A DNA stretch of 64,000 nucleotides from positions 2,170,001 through 2,234,000 of the forward strand of contig NZ_CP016162.1 of assembly GCF_001941865.1 (NCBI RefSeq). Reading direction: 5' to 3'. This document shows, in pieces, positions 49,416-58,312 of this stretch. Positions within the stretch are counted from its first letter, which is position 1. Each line of letters opens with the position of its first letter. Made by a program: the position numbers and the translations under genes. This DNA is from Pseudomonas alcaliphila JAB1. Lineage in GTDB: Bacteria > Pseudomonadota > Gammaproteobacteria > Pseudomonadales > Pseudomonadaceae. Below the pieces are notes generated by a model that was given only the letters and a program-made list of their open reading frames with translations, ran no database searches and was not told where the DNA came from.

Positions 49416-51116
49416 ATGTCTGCTCGTTCCTTGTTGCTCGATCGTCCGTTCGCCGTCGGTTTTTCGGCCAGCGCCTTGCTGCTGCTCGCCGCTTGCAGCG
49501 CCTCCAGCCCGGAGCCGGAAGTACAGGCCAGCCCGGCCCCGGCGTCACCGCTCGTACGCGAGCGCCTGGCTGCGCCCGCAGCGGCTGAGATGCAGGCCGA
49601 GGCCAGCCACAAGCGTCTGGCGACCCTGGCACACGCACCGTCTCCCATCGCCGATATCGTGCCGCCGGGCTACCGTGACGAGTCGCGCGAGCAGTACCAG
49701 GCCTACGCCGACAACCCGGTGTTCGCTGTCGCCGAGACGCCGGTGTCCACCTTCAGCATCGATGTTGATACCGGTAGCTACGCCAACGTGCGGCGCTTCC
49801 TCAATGGCGGGCAACTGCCACCGAAGGACGCCGTGCGTCTGGAGGAACTGGTCAACTACTTTCCCTACGCCTACCCGTTGCCGCAGGGCGATGCGCCTTT
49901 CGGTGTCAGCACTGAACTGGCGGTGACGCCGTGGAATCCGCAAACGCGCCTGCTGCGCATCGCCATCAAGGCGTCGGATCGCAGCGTGGATGAGCTGCCG
50001 CCGGCCAACCTGGTATTCCTGGTCGATGTGTCCGGCTCGATGCATCGCCGTGAAGGCCTGCCGATGGTGCAGGGCACCCTGAAATTGCTGGTCGAGCAGT
50101 TGCGCCCGCAGGATCGCGTCTCGCTGGTCACCTATGCCGGTAACAGCCAGGTGGTACTCGATTCCACGCCCGGCAGCGACAAGGCGAAGATCCGTGCGGC
50201 CATCGATCAACTCAGCGCCGGTGGTTCGACGGCCGGGGAGTCGGGCATCCAACTGGCCTACCAGCAGGCGGGCAAGCACCTGATCGATGGCGGCATCAAT
50301 CGCATCCTGCTGACCACCGATGGCGACTTCAACGTCGGCATCAGCGACTTCGACAGCCTCAAGCAACTGGCTGCCGACAAGCGCAAGAGCGGCGTCTCGC
50401 TGACCACCCTGGGTTTTGGCGTGGACAACTACAACGAGCGCCTGATGGAGCAACTGGCCGACGCCGGTAACGGCAATTACGCCTACATCGACAACCTGCG
50501 CGAGGCGCGCAAGGTGCTGGTCGATCAGCTCGGCTCGACCCTGGCCACCGTGGCCAGCGACGTGAAACTGCAACTGGAATTCAACCCGAGCGAGGTCAGC
50601 GAGTACCGCCTGCTGGGCTACGACAACCGTGCGCTCAAGCGCGAGGACTTCAGTAACGACAAGGTCGATGCCGGTGATATTGGCGCCGGGCACACCGTCA
50701 CTGCGCTCTACGAGATCGTTCCGACAGGCAGCAAGGGTTGGCTGGAGCCGCTGCGTTATCAGGCCACTGCCCAACCCGCGAGCAAGAGTGGCGAGCTGGC
50801 CTGGTTGCGGATTCGCTACAAGACGCCGGAGGAGATGAGCAGTCGACTGCTGGAACGCCCCATCGCGCGTGCCGAGGCCAAGACGATGAACGCCGCCAGT
50901 GAGGATCTGCGCTTCGCCGCTGCGGTAGCCGCATTCGCCCAGCAGCTCAAGGACGGCCGTTACACCGGCGACTTCGCTATGGCGCAGAGCATCGAACTGG
51001 CGCGCTCGGGCAAGGGCGAGGATCGTTTCGGTCTGCGTGGCGAGTTCATCCAGCTGGCCGAAATCGCCCAGAGCCTGCAAACTTCCGGCTCCACCCCTGT
51101 ACGAGCTCAGCAGTGA
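49416..51116 (+). CDS. VWA-domain lipoprotein, YfbK type
   Basis: The 566-residue protein has a lipobox (LLAAC, Cys about 23), a linker, the YfbK N-terminal domain (about residues 80-165, STFSIDVDTGSYANVRRFL), a von Willebrand A domain (about 190-370) with the MIDAS motif DVSGSMHR, and a C-terminal DUF3520-like domain. It probably binds protein ligands through a divalent metal ion at the cell envelope. ATG at 49416 chosen because CAGGAGG precedes it. The start of the ECF sigma gene overlaps its stop by four bases, so sensor-like surface protein and sigma factor are made together. Confidence 0.9.
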   Translation: MSARSLLLDRPFAVGFSASALLLLAACSASSPEPEVQASPAPASPLVRERLAAPAAAEMQAEASHKRLATLAHAPSPIADIVPPGYRDESREQYQAYADNPVFAVAETPVSTFSIDVDTGSYANVRRFLNGGQLPPKDAVRLEELVNYFPYAYPLPQGDAPFGVSTELAVTPWNPQTRLLRIAIKASDRSVDELPPANLVFLVDVSGSMHRREGLPMVQGTLKLLVEQLRPQDRVSLVTYAGNSQVVLDSTPGSDKAKIRAAIDQLSAGGSTAGESGIQLAYQQAGKHLIDGGINRILLTTDGDFNVGISDFDSLKQLAADKRKSGVSLTTLGFGVDNYNERLMEQLADAGNGNYAYIDNLREARKVLVDQLGSTLATVASDVKLQLEFNPSEVSEYRLLGYDNRALKREDFSNDKVDAGDIGAGHTVTALYEIVPTGSKGWLEPLRYQATAQPASKSGELAWLRIRYKTPEEMSSRLLERPIARAEAKTMNAASEDLRFAAAVAAFAQQLKDGRYTGDFAMAQSIELARSGKGEDRFGLRGEFIQLAEIAQSLQTSGSTPVRAQQ

Positions 51117-51685
51117 ACGCACCTCTCACGGATGACGACGCCGCTTTGTTGCGGCGTTACCGCCGCGGCGATGCCGCGGCCTTCAATGCGCTCTACCAGC
51201 GCCATCGGCTGGGCCTGTTTCGCTTTCTGCTCGGCCTGTGCGGCGATCACGCCCTGGCCGAAGAAGTGTTCCAGGAAACCTGGATGAGCCTGGTGCGCAG
51301 CCAGAGCGAACAGCGCGAGGCGGTGCTGTTCAAGACCTGGCTGTACCAGATCGCGCGTAACCGCCTGATCGACCACTGGCGCAAGACGGGCCGCCATCAG
51401 GCCGGGCATGACGAATACGATGAAGGCCAGCATGCCCAGGCCGATCCGCAACCCGGCCCGGAGCAGCAATGGGGCCTGAGTCGCGACAGTGAGCGGCTGC
51501 AGGCGGCGTTGGCCGACCTGCCGGAAGATCAGCGTGAAGTGTTCCTGCTGCGCGCCCATGGCGACCTGGAATTGAACGAGATTGCCGAGTTGACCCGCAC
51601 GCCGGCCGAGACGGTCAAGAGCCGTCTGCGCTATGCCCTGCAGAAGCTGCGCCGGCTGCTGGCCACTGAGGAGTTGTCCGCATGA
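51113..51685 (+). CDS. ECF-type RNA polymerase sigma factor
   Basis: The 190-residue group 4 sigma factor has a region 2 (about residues 20-90: FNALYQRHRLGLFRFLLGL, then AEEVFQETWMSLVR) and a region 4 HTH (about 125-185: LPEDQREVFLLRAHGDLELN, IAELTRTPAETVKSRLRYAL). It starts at GTG 51113, overlapping the VWA gene, and its stop overlaps the next start (ATGA). Its target promoter is unknown; autoregulation is usual but no matching promoter was identified by eye. Confidence 0.94.
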   Translation: MNAPLTDDDAALLRRYRRGDAAAFNALYQRHRLGLFRFLLGLCGDHALAEEVFQETWMSLVRSQSEQREAVLFKTWLYQIARNRLIDHWRKTGRHQAGHDEYDEGQHAQADPQPGPEQQWGLSRDSERLQAALADLPEDQREVFLLRAHGDLELNEIAELTRTPAETVKSRLRYALQKLRRLLATEELSA

Positions 51686-52359
51686 AAGATCAACGAGAAC
51701 CTCTGGATCACGAGCAGGCGCTGCTGGCGCATTTTCGTGCCCATGGCAGCGGCGAACCCTCGGCCGAGCTGGATGCGCGCATCCTGGCGGCGGCAAGTGC
51801 GGCTGCCCGTGAAACGCAGCAGGCCCAGATCGACAGCGACAACGCCGGATGGGCGCAGCGCCTGCACCAATGGCTGTTCGGCAGTGGCCGCCAGCGCTGG
51901 TCGGTGGCGGTGGCCGGGCTGGCTTGTGTCGGCATCGGCGTCAGCCTGACCTGGCGTACGCTGGAGCAAACGCCGGATGCCTTCGATGCCGTGCCGCCCA
52001 GCGTGGCCATGAGCCCCGCCGCACCGGCGCCGATGGCGGCCAAGCGTGCGCCAGAGCAGGAGACGGTTGCACCTGTGGCTGCCCCGCAGGAACGCATGAG
52101 AAGCCAGGCCATGGCACGTCAGGCGCCGTCTGCCGATATGGCTGAGGCCCCGATGGCCAGTAGCGCCGCGCTGGCACCCATGGCCGAACTGGTGATCCAG
52201 AGCGAACCACGCGAGGCGCTGCTGCGTCTGCTGGAGCTGCGCAAGGCGGGTGAGCAGGAGCAGGCGCAGCGGTTGCTGGAGCAGCTAAAGGCCGACTATC
52301 CACACCTGGATATCGAGGCTGAGCTCGCTCATCTGGCCACCGAGTCGCCGCGTGAATGA
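51682..52359 (+). CDS. Single-pass membrane protein, putative anti-sigma factor
   Basis: The 225-residue protein has a cytoplasmic N-terminal domain (about 1-70), one transmembrane helix (about 73-91, WSVAVAGLACVGIGVSLTW), a Pro/Ala/Met-rich periplasmic stretch and a helical C-terminal end (EALLRLLELRKAG...). Gene order and four-base overlap with the ECF sigma gene suggest an anti-sigma factor holding it at the membrane. No zinc-binding HxxxCxxC motif is visible, so it is not a ZAS-type anti-sigma. Identity therefore rests on context. Confidence 0.75.
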   Translation: MKDQREPLDHEQALLAHFRAHGSGEPSAELDARILAAASAAARETQQAQIDSDNAGWAQRLHQWLFGSGRQRWSVAVAGLACVGIGVSLTWRTLEQTPDAFDAVPPSVAMSPAAPAPMAAKRAPEQETVAPVAAPQERMRSQAMARQAPSADMAEAPMASSAALAPMAELVIQSEPREALLRLLELRKAGEQEQAQRLLEQLKADYPHLDIEAELAHLATESPRE

Positions 52360-52448
52360 GGCACGAGGTAAAGGTCGTGTAAGTCGGCTTGTCAGGCGCG
52401 CCCAGGCGGAGGAGCATGGGCGCGTACTGATCGAGCTGCCCTTGTCCC

Positions 52449-52943
52449 ATGATGCGTAAGTCCATTCTTCTATTGCTGTGCCTGGGTTGGCTGAGCGCCT
52501 GTGAGCGTGAGCCGGAACCCGTTGCACAGCAGCCCGAGCCAGCGCCGGCAGTGGTCACAGCAACTGCGCCCGTTGCCGAGGTCGCCAAGCCAGAGCCTGT
52601 CGAACCAGCACCGCTTGCCAAGGTGGTCGAAAGCAAGCCCGTGCCCGCCGCCAAACCGCCCGTCGTCGCCAAGCCCAAGCCTGTTGTAGCGCCACAGCCC
52701 AAGCCGGTGGAGCCTGAATCGAAACAGGCATTGGATCTGAGCGTGCCGCAGGAGCTGTTCGAGCAGGCGCTGGAAAGCGAAACCCGCGAGGATCTCTCTC
52801 CCTTGCTGCCGCCGCTGTTTGGCGAGAAACCCGAAGTCCAGAGCCCGTTCCAGATCAGTGGTCGGCTGATCAGCAACGAACGGGTCGACGACTACTGGGA
52901 CTCCATCGAAGGCGCTGAGCTGCAGTTCGAGTTCAAGCAGTAA
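52449..52943 (+). CDS. Small proline-rich lipoprotein of unknown function
   Basis: I do not recognise the 164-residue product. It has a signal with lipobox LSAC (Cys about 18, in LGWLSACEREP), a long Pro/Lys/Val/Ala-rich segment (about 22-95, PKPV repeats, a TonB-like extended spacer) and a C-terminal acidic stretch of about 65 residues with no Cys. It may span part of the periplasm. The double ATG at 52449/52452 leaves the start open by one residue. It follows the sigma/anti-sigma pair after 89 bp. Confidence 0.78.
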   Translation: MMRKSILLLLCLGWLSACEREPEPVAQQPEPAPAVVTATAPVAEVAKPEPVEPAPLAKVVESKPVPAAKPPVVAKPKPVVAPQPKPVEPESKQALDLSVPQELFEQALESETREDLSPLLPPLFGEKPEVQSPFQISGRLISNERVDDYWDSIEGAELQFEFKQ

Positions 52944-53074
52944 GTCTTCTGCGAGCCGACTGCTCCGGCCAATAGACATGCTCGAGGCAAATTGCGGGCT
53001 GACACGAAGCCGCTCGGGCGGTGTGTTGCTATTATCGCGGCCTCTCACCTGAATTGCTGGCAAAGGAGTGCCGA

Positions 53075-55177
53075 ATGTCTTCCAAGACTGATGAATACGA
53101 TTGCCCCGCTCAGGATAGAGTGGTCTTCGCCTTGCTGGCGCTCATTGTTCCACTGCTTTCAGGAATCTTCCTGCCCTGGTGGAGCGTCGTGTGGCTGATC
53201 GTGTCGATGTTCTTTGCCATCGCGATCATCGCGCTTTCGGGATACCCGAAAGTGGCCAAGCAGTTGCCCGCTCCTTTGTTCACGCTGCTCATCGGCTTCG
53301 GATTTCAGCTATGGGGTGAGGTTTCCGGTTGGCTGGGCTTTCTCGTCGGACTTTTCGTATTCCTGTTCGGCAGCATACATACGATGTTATGGGCGCAGTT
53401 TCTCAGGCTCGACAGCTACGGCGCCAAGCACGGCGTCAGTCTGCGTTTTCAGGGCCAGGCCCCGGCTTTGGTGGTCGCTCCCCGTTCACGCTACCTTCCA
53501 AAAGATGGCACCGCCTGGCAGGACACATCCACGGATGGTTTCGCCTGGGTAATAGACGGTCGAGTGACCCAACAGCTCCAAGTGGGTGTCGATCAGTGGT
53601 CGCCCCGTATCGTTGTCCGCACGGCCGAGGACTCTTCTTCGTCCATTGAGCTTCCTACCGCTTCCCGATCCACGGCTCAGGAGCTGCAACGTCAGGGCGA
53701 AGTTGATTGCAACGGCCATCTGATATTCCGCTCACCGCAGGGCGGCCATATCCTCCGTGGCGAGCCATGCACCGAGGTGGATGGCCAAGGTGGGGCCGGC
53801 TATAGCTTCTGGCTGGATGAAAAACCCACGGGGTTGGTGCTCGAGCAGGACGCCTCGGTGCTGTGGAGCGAAGACGATCAGGCGCTTGTCTGTCGCGCGC
53901 GGGCCGAGAGCCAGTCTGTGGAGGGAACCGCTACCTGGCTGTGGCGAGCAGCCTCCGGTTGGCGACCGCTGGAGGAGCCCTGGCAATCGCTCGTCGACGA
54001 ACCCGTGCTGGAGTGGAGCACGCCCTGTCGTCTGGAGGATGAGCGTCTCTTCTACGAAGCGCTGATGCATGGGGCGGAAACGGAAAAGCCTATGGCTCTG
54101 ACACTGTGCATCGAGCTGGAAGGGGAGCATGCGGGCGCCTTGTCGCTGCAGCTGCCGTCGATGCAAGGTGGCGCGCAACCCTGCCTGAACCTGCTGCGCA
54201 AGAGCCGCGATGGCCGTCGCCATGCCTTTGCCTGCCATGTCGGCGCCTGGCGGTTGCCGGGGCAATGGTGTCTCGATCACCGCGTTTCGGACTGCGGGCG
54301 TTATCTGGCCTTGATCGCCTTTGCCGAGGCGCCCGCCGTTCCGCATCAACTGGTTGTGGCTGATGTGCTGGCGCGGCGCCTGCTGAGGCTCGACGAGCCG
54401 CTGCTGATCGCCGGGCTGCAGGCGTTCGAGGACGGCGTCATCAGCCTGCAGCAGATAGTCGGCAGGCAGGCCAGTGCCGTTGGTGCGGGTCCCTTGCCGC
54501 GCCTCGAGGCGCTGGCGCCGGCAGCGCAACAGGCCGACGCCTTCGTTGCGGTTGGCCGCTTGCATCATCGGACCGTGCAGGTGGCGGTCGATGCCTGGTC
54601 GTTGCGTCTGCTGCCAAATTGGCGTCTGGAATGGCGCCCTGTGCCTGCCAGCTCTCTGGGCGATTACCTGCTCGCTGCGCCCGGTGCAGGCGATGCCGCC
54701 TGGCTGTTCGGACTGGACAGAGAAATGCGCGAAGGGAGCGGGCCTGTACCGGGTGGTGCCTGTGTCCTGACCGCCTCCGGTTGTGGCGTTGCGGATCTGG
54801 CACCCTCGATGGTCTGGTCGGCGGACGGCCGTTATCTGGCGCTGAGTCGCCGGGTGATCAGCGAGGAGACCATAAAGTGGCACCTGTTGCTGCTGGATAC
54901 CCGGGAGCACACGCTGCGCCACAGTGCTCAGCCTCTGCCTACGATGCCGTGCTTCGAGGCATTCGATGCCGCCGGCCTGCACGTCAGCGGTGTCGAGCAC
55001 GAGGTGCAGTTGATCACCATGAACACGCTGCTGGCGCTGCCCCGACAGATGCTGATCCGCAGTGGCGATATCTGGCTGCCTGCTGAACAGCTGAGCGATG
55101 CCGTGCACTGGCAGCGCCTGGACAGCGCGCATTTGCAGAGCTGGCGCTCGCCTGAGGTCGAGCCATCTCGGGCGTAG
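53075..55177 (+). CDS. Unrecognised 700-residue membrane protein with propeller-like domain
   Basis: I do not recognise this gene. The protein has four hydrophobic segments near the N-terminus (about residues 15-32, 34-54, 62-80, 85-105), then a soluble part of about 590 residues. In that part DCGRYLALIAF (about 403) and ADGRYLALSRR (about 580) recur, followed by strand-like LLLLDTRE, as in WD40/PD40 beta-propeller blades. No catalytic motif is evident. The ATG at 53075 follows AAAGGAG; an in-frame start further up has no good ribosome site. It stands alone, converging on atuH with only 8 bp between the stop codons. Confidence 0.8.
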   Translation: MSSKTDEYDCPAQDRVVFALLALIVPLLSGIFLPWWSVVWLIVSMFFAIAIIALSGYPKVAKQLPAPLFTLLIGFGFQLWGEVSGWLGFLVGLFVFLFGSIHTMLWAQFLRLDSYGAKHGVSLRFQGQAPALVVAPRSRYLPKDGTAWQDTSTDGFAWVIDGRVTQQLQVGVDQWSPRIVVRTAEDSSSSIELPTASRSTAQELQRQGEVDCNGHLIFRSPQGGHILRGEPCTEVDGQGGAGYSFWLDEKPTGLVLEQDASVLWSEDDQALVCRARAESQSVEGTATWLWRAASGWRPLEEPWQSLVDEPVLEWSTPCRLEDERLFYEALMHGAETEKPMALTLCIELEGEHAGALSLQLPSMQGGAQPCLNLLRKSRDGRRHAFACHVGAWRLPGQWCLDHRVSDCGRYLALIAFAEAPAVPHQLVVADVLARRLLRLDEPLLIAGLQAFEDGVISLQQIVGRQASAVGAGPLPRLEALAPAAQQADAFVAVGRLHHRTVQVAVDAWSLRLLPNWRLEWRPVPASSLGDYLLAAPGAGDAAWLFGLDREMREGSGPVPGGACVLTASGCGVADLAPSMVWSADGRYLALSRRVISEETIKWHLLLLDTREHTLRHSAQPLPTMPCFEAFDAAGLHVSGVEHEVQLITMNTLLALPRQMLIRSGDIWLPAEQLSDAVHWQRLDSAHLQSWRSPEVEPSRA

Positions 55178-55185
55178 CGTTTCGC

Positions 55186-57012
55186 TCAGAAGCGATAGGC
55201 CTGCCGTGTGATGGCCCCGTGCAGTTCACCATCGAGCGGCTCGAAGCTGTTCGAGCCCGGCAGGCGCACGAACAACGGGCCATCGACCTTTGCGGGGTCA
55301 TAGGCGGCCTGTTTCAGATCCGTCTTCTTGTACTTGAAGGTACCGGTGGTCTCGACTTCGCCGAGTAAACGCACGAACAGCGGCGCGGCGTAAGCCGGCA
55401 GCTCCGCGTCGAGGTGGGCGGCCAGAGCGGTGCCGTCCAGTTCGCAACCTGGCGTCAGGCGCAGCGCGGCCATGCCGCAGCGACCGTTGGTGCCGGGAAT
55501 CTCCACGCCGTAGACCACTGCATCCTCCACACCGGGGAAGGCCCCGAGCACGTTTTCCACTTCGGTAGTGGAGACGTTCTCGCCTTTCCAGCGGAAGGTA
55601 TCGCCGAGGCGGTCGACGAACTGGGCGTGCTTGCAACCGATGTCTCGCATCAGGTCGCCGGTGTTGAACCAGGCGTCGCCCTTCTTGAACACGTCGCGCA
55701 GGATCGCCGCCTCGCTCTTGGCCGGATCGGTGTAGCCGTCGAACGGCCACTTGGCGCTGATCTCGCTGATCAGTAGACCGGCCTCGCCCTTGTCGGCCTT
55801 TTGCAGAAAGCCCTTCTTACAGCGGATCGGCCGATCATTCTCCAGGTCGTAGCGGACGATGGCGTAGGTAGCCGGTGTGTAACCGACGGTATTGTCGAAG
55901 TTGAAGACGTTGGTGAAGCCGATATTGCCTTCGCTGGAGGCGTAGAACTCGGTGATCTGTTCGACACCGAAGCGCTGCTTGAACTCGGCCCAGATCGAGG
56001 GGCGCAGGCCGTTGCCGATCATGCAGCGCAGGCTGTTGCCTCGTTCGGCCGGGTGCACGGGCTGGTTGAGCAGGTAGCGGCACAGTTCGCCGATGTAGCC
56101 GAAGCAGGTGGCCTGGTAGCGCGCCACGTCGCTCCAGAAGGCGCTGGCGGAGAACTTGCGGCGTAGGGCGATGGCGGCGCCGCCGGCCAGTACCGCGCTC
56201 CAGCACACGGTGACGGCATTGTTGTGGTAGCAGGGCAGGGTGAGGTAGAGCACGTCACGCTTGTTCAGGGTCAGGCCGGAGTGGCCGAAGCCACCGTAGG
56301 CCTTGATCCACTTGCCGTGGCTCATGATCGAGGCCTTGGGCAGGCCGGTGGTGCCGGAGGTATAGATCAGGAAGCAGGCGTCCTTCATGCGTACGCGCTG
56401 GCTGTCCGGCGGGTTGTCCTCGGCCTGGCCGGCGGCCAGTTGCATGAGGTTGAGCCAGCCGTCCGGCGCCTGGCCGGGATCACGTAGACAATCCTGGTCG
56501 GCGATCCAGTAGAGTTTGGCCTGCTGGTTCTTCAGTTGCGCGGCGATTTCCTCGAAAGCGCCTAGCAGTTCGTCGCCGATCACTAGAAAACCGGGGTTGA
56601 CCAGGTTGAAGCTGTGCGCCAGCACCTTGCCGCGCTGGGTGGTGTTGATCAGCGCGCCGACCGCGCCGAGCTTGCTTAGGGCTGCGAGGATTGCCAGCAG
56701 CTCCAGGCGGTTCTCCAGCATCACCGCGACCACATCGCCATGACCGACGCCCTCGGCCTTGAGCGCCCAGGCCAGGCGGTTGGCCCAGGCATTGAAAGCG
56801 CGATAGTTGAGCTGGCGGTTTTCATCCATCAGCGCCGGACGCTCGGGGTGGCGTTGGGCGGCGCGCTGTAGCGCCCAGGCCAGCGACAGATTCTTCTCGC
56901 GGTTGCGGATGCCTGCGTAGTACAGGCCGCGCAGCATGCGCGGTACACGCGGCAGGTGCTGCGGCAGGTGGGCCAGGAAGCGAAAGGGAGAAATCAGATC
57001 GGCTTGGCTCAT
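55186..57012 (-). CDS. atuH: Acyl-CoA synthetase of the terpene cluster (AtuH-like)
   Basis: The 608-residue AMP-forming ligase should activate a long or branched carboxylic acid to its CoA thioester. The P-loop-like YTSGTTGLPKASIMSHGKW (about residues 218-236), YASSEGNIG, and GDLMRDIGCKHAQFVDRLGD (A8 region) followed by KGENVSTTEVENVL are clear. It resembles the FATP/very-long-chain group by its N-terminus and LPCYHNNAVTVCWSAVL. As last gene of an atuC-atuD-atuE-atuF-atuG-atuH set it corresponds to AtuH, though AtuH's own role is not firmly shown in the literature I recall. Confidence 0.85.
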   Translation of the reverse strand: MSQADLISPFRFLAHLPQHLPRVPRMLRGLYYAGIRNREKNLSLAWALQRAAQRHPERPALMDENRQLNYRAFNAWANRLAWALKAEGVGHGDVVAVMLENRLELLAILAALSKLGAVGALINTTQRGKVLAHSFNLVNPGFLVIGDELLGAFEEIAAQLKNQQAKLYWIADQDCLRDPGQAPDGWLNLMQLAAGQAEDNPPDSQRVRMKDACFLIYTSGTTGLPKASIMSHGKWIKAYGGFGHSGLTLNKRDVLYLTLPCYHNNAVTVCWSAVLAGGAAIALRRKFSASAFWSDVARYQATCFGYIGELCRYLLNQPVHPAERGNSLRCMIGNGLRPSIWAEFKQRFGVEQITEFYASSEGNIGFTNVFNFDNTVGYTPATYAIVRYDLENDRPIRCKKGFLQKADKGEAGLLISEISAKWPFDGYTDPAKSEAAILRDVFKKGDAWFNTGDLMRDIGCKHAQFVDRLGDTFRWKGENVSTTEVENVLGAFPGVEDAVVYGVEIPGTNGRCGMAALRLTPGCELDGTALAAHLDAELPAYAAPLFVRLLGEVETTGTFKYKKTDLKQAAYDPAKVDGPLFVRLPGSNSFEPLDGELHGAITRQAYRF

Positions 57013-57132
57013 GGGGCTCGCACTTGGCTGTTATGGATGGGGGCGAGTTCTGACTCTAGTCAGCCTGGCGAGCACCAGCCATGGCTCTGGTGCGCTCAGC
57101 GGTGGGCAGATCGGCAAATGGCCTTGCCGCTC

Positions 57133-57234
57133 GTAGGGTGCGCTGCGCGCACCCTACGGATCGAGGCTCGCGCGTAGCCCGGATGCAATCCGGGGAAATC
57201 TGCGCGCGGGATCCCCGGATTGCATCCGGGCTAC
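57133..57234. repeat. Two palindromes in the atuG-atuH spacer
   Basis: A short hairpin GTAGGGTGCG...CGCACCCTAC (57133-57157) is followed by a REP-like GTAGCCCGGATGCAAT palindrome (57174-57234) almost identical to 38137-38197 and 60321-60382. They fill most of the 243-bp spacer; no gene is seen. Confidence 0.88.
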
Positions 57235-57255
57235 GAAGCCAACGCATCCGAGGCT

Positions 57256-58080
57256 TCAATCGACGAACAGGTCTGGCACCAGGCTGCCGCCAGCGGGATC
57301 GAAACGGTACTGCTCGAAATCGGTGACGCCCCGTTCGCGCAGGATGTCCTCGTCGATCAGCAGGCGCCCGGTGAGGCTGCGGCCTTCGCTACTCAGGATC
57401 GCATGCGCCGCGTCGGCCATGATCGCCGGAGTGCGTGCCCGCTTGAAGGCGTCGCGGCTGCCCAGCTCGAATTCGATGGCGGCGGTGGCGATCATGGTTT
57501 TCGGCCACAGCGAATTGACGCTGATACCGTACTTCTTGAACTCTTCGCTCATGCCCAGGGTGAGCATGCTCATGCCGTACTTGGTGACGGTGTAGGGGCC
57601 GTGCTGGGCGAACCATTTAGCGTCTAGGTTGAGTGGCGGCGAGAGGTTGATGATGTGCCCGCCCGCGCTTTTCTTGAGATAGGGAAGTGCGGCCTGGCTG
57701 CAGACCATCACGGCGCGGGTGTTGATCTGGTACATCAGATCGAAGCGCTTGGGGTCAAGCTTCTCCACGCCCACCAACTTGATCGCGCCTGCGTTGTTGA
57801 CCAGGGCATCGATGCCACCAAAATGCTCGGCGGCCTGGGCCATGGCCGCCGCCACGGCCTGTTCGTCACGCACATCCAGCTGCAGGGCCAGCGCCTTGCC
57901 GCCAGCGGCTTCGACTTCGGCGGCGACGCTGAAGATGGTGCCTTCGAGTTTCGGGTGCGGCTCGGCGCTCTTGGCCGCAATGACGATATTGGCGCCGTCG
58001 GCGGCGGCCTTGAGGGCGATCTCGCGGCCGATGCCACGGCTGGCACCAGTGATGAACAGGGTCTTGGCGGAAAGTGACAT
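57256..58080 (-). CDS. atuG: Short-chain dehydrogenase of the terpene cluster (AtuG-like)
   Basis: The 274-residue SDR has FITGASRGIGREI, LVNNAGAIKL, the catalytic Ser in NLSPPLN and YTVTKYG. It resembles HSDL2-type hydroxysteroid-dehydrogenase-like proteins (residues LSPPLNLDAKW and NSLWPKTMIATAA are typical). Position between the carboxylase alpha gene and the acyl-CoA synthetase gene matches AtuG, proposed to act on terpenoid alcohol, aldehyde or hydroxyacyl intermediates. The exact reaction is unproven. Confidence 0.87.
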   Translation of the reverse strand: MSLSAKTLFITGASRGIGREIALKAAADGANIVIAAKSAEPHPKLEGTIFSVAAEVEAAGGKALALQLDVRDEQAVAAAMAQAAEHFGGIDALVNNAGAIKLVGVEKLDPKRFDLMYQINTRAVMVCSQAALPYLKKSAGGHIINLSPPLNLDAKWFAQHGPYTVTKYGMSMLTLGMSEEFKKYGISVNSLWPKTMIATAAIEFELGSRDAFKRARTPAIMADAAHAILSSEGRSLTGRLLIDEDILRERGVTDFEQYRFDPAGGSLVPDLFVD

Positions 58081-58147
58081 GGGCGTGCTCCGGTATTGTT
58101 GTTATGAGGGAGGAGAGACTCTAATCGTGAGTTTCCGTCGCGGCTAA

Positions 58148-58287
58148 CAGGCCGTTGAAAAACGTAGGCGAGGCAGGCAAGACAAGGCAAAAACGGCCGA
58201 AAAAGCGCAGTTTACGTGCTGTAAATGAGCATTTTGAGGCCGTTTTAAACGCAGTATTGCCAACGCAGGTAGTTTTTCAACAGCCTG
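58148..58287. repeat. 140-bp palindromic element in the atuF-atuG spacer
   Basis: CAGGCCGTTGAAAAAC at the left and GTTTTTCAACAGCCTG at the right are inverted copies. Inner blocks (ACGGCC..., GGCCGT) pair too, giving a long hairpin with a loop near CGTGCTGTAAAT. It is unrelated to the GTAGG families and fills most of the 232-bp spacer. Confidence 0.82.
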
Positions 58288-58312
58288 CTAAAGCCCCTCC
58301 CACAGCGATATT

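Noticed and set aside
53732..55132. Minus-strand open frame opposite the 700-residue membrane protein
   Set aside because: The plus-strand frame has a ribosome site, membrane helices and internal repeated motifs; the minus frame is Arg/Gln/His-rich and featureless.
58148..58287. Rho-independent terminator between atuG and atuF
   Set aside because: The long hairpin lacks a T-tract after a compact GC stem and resembles a repetitive element; possible attenuation remains but a terminator call is not justified.
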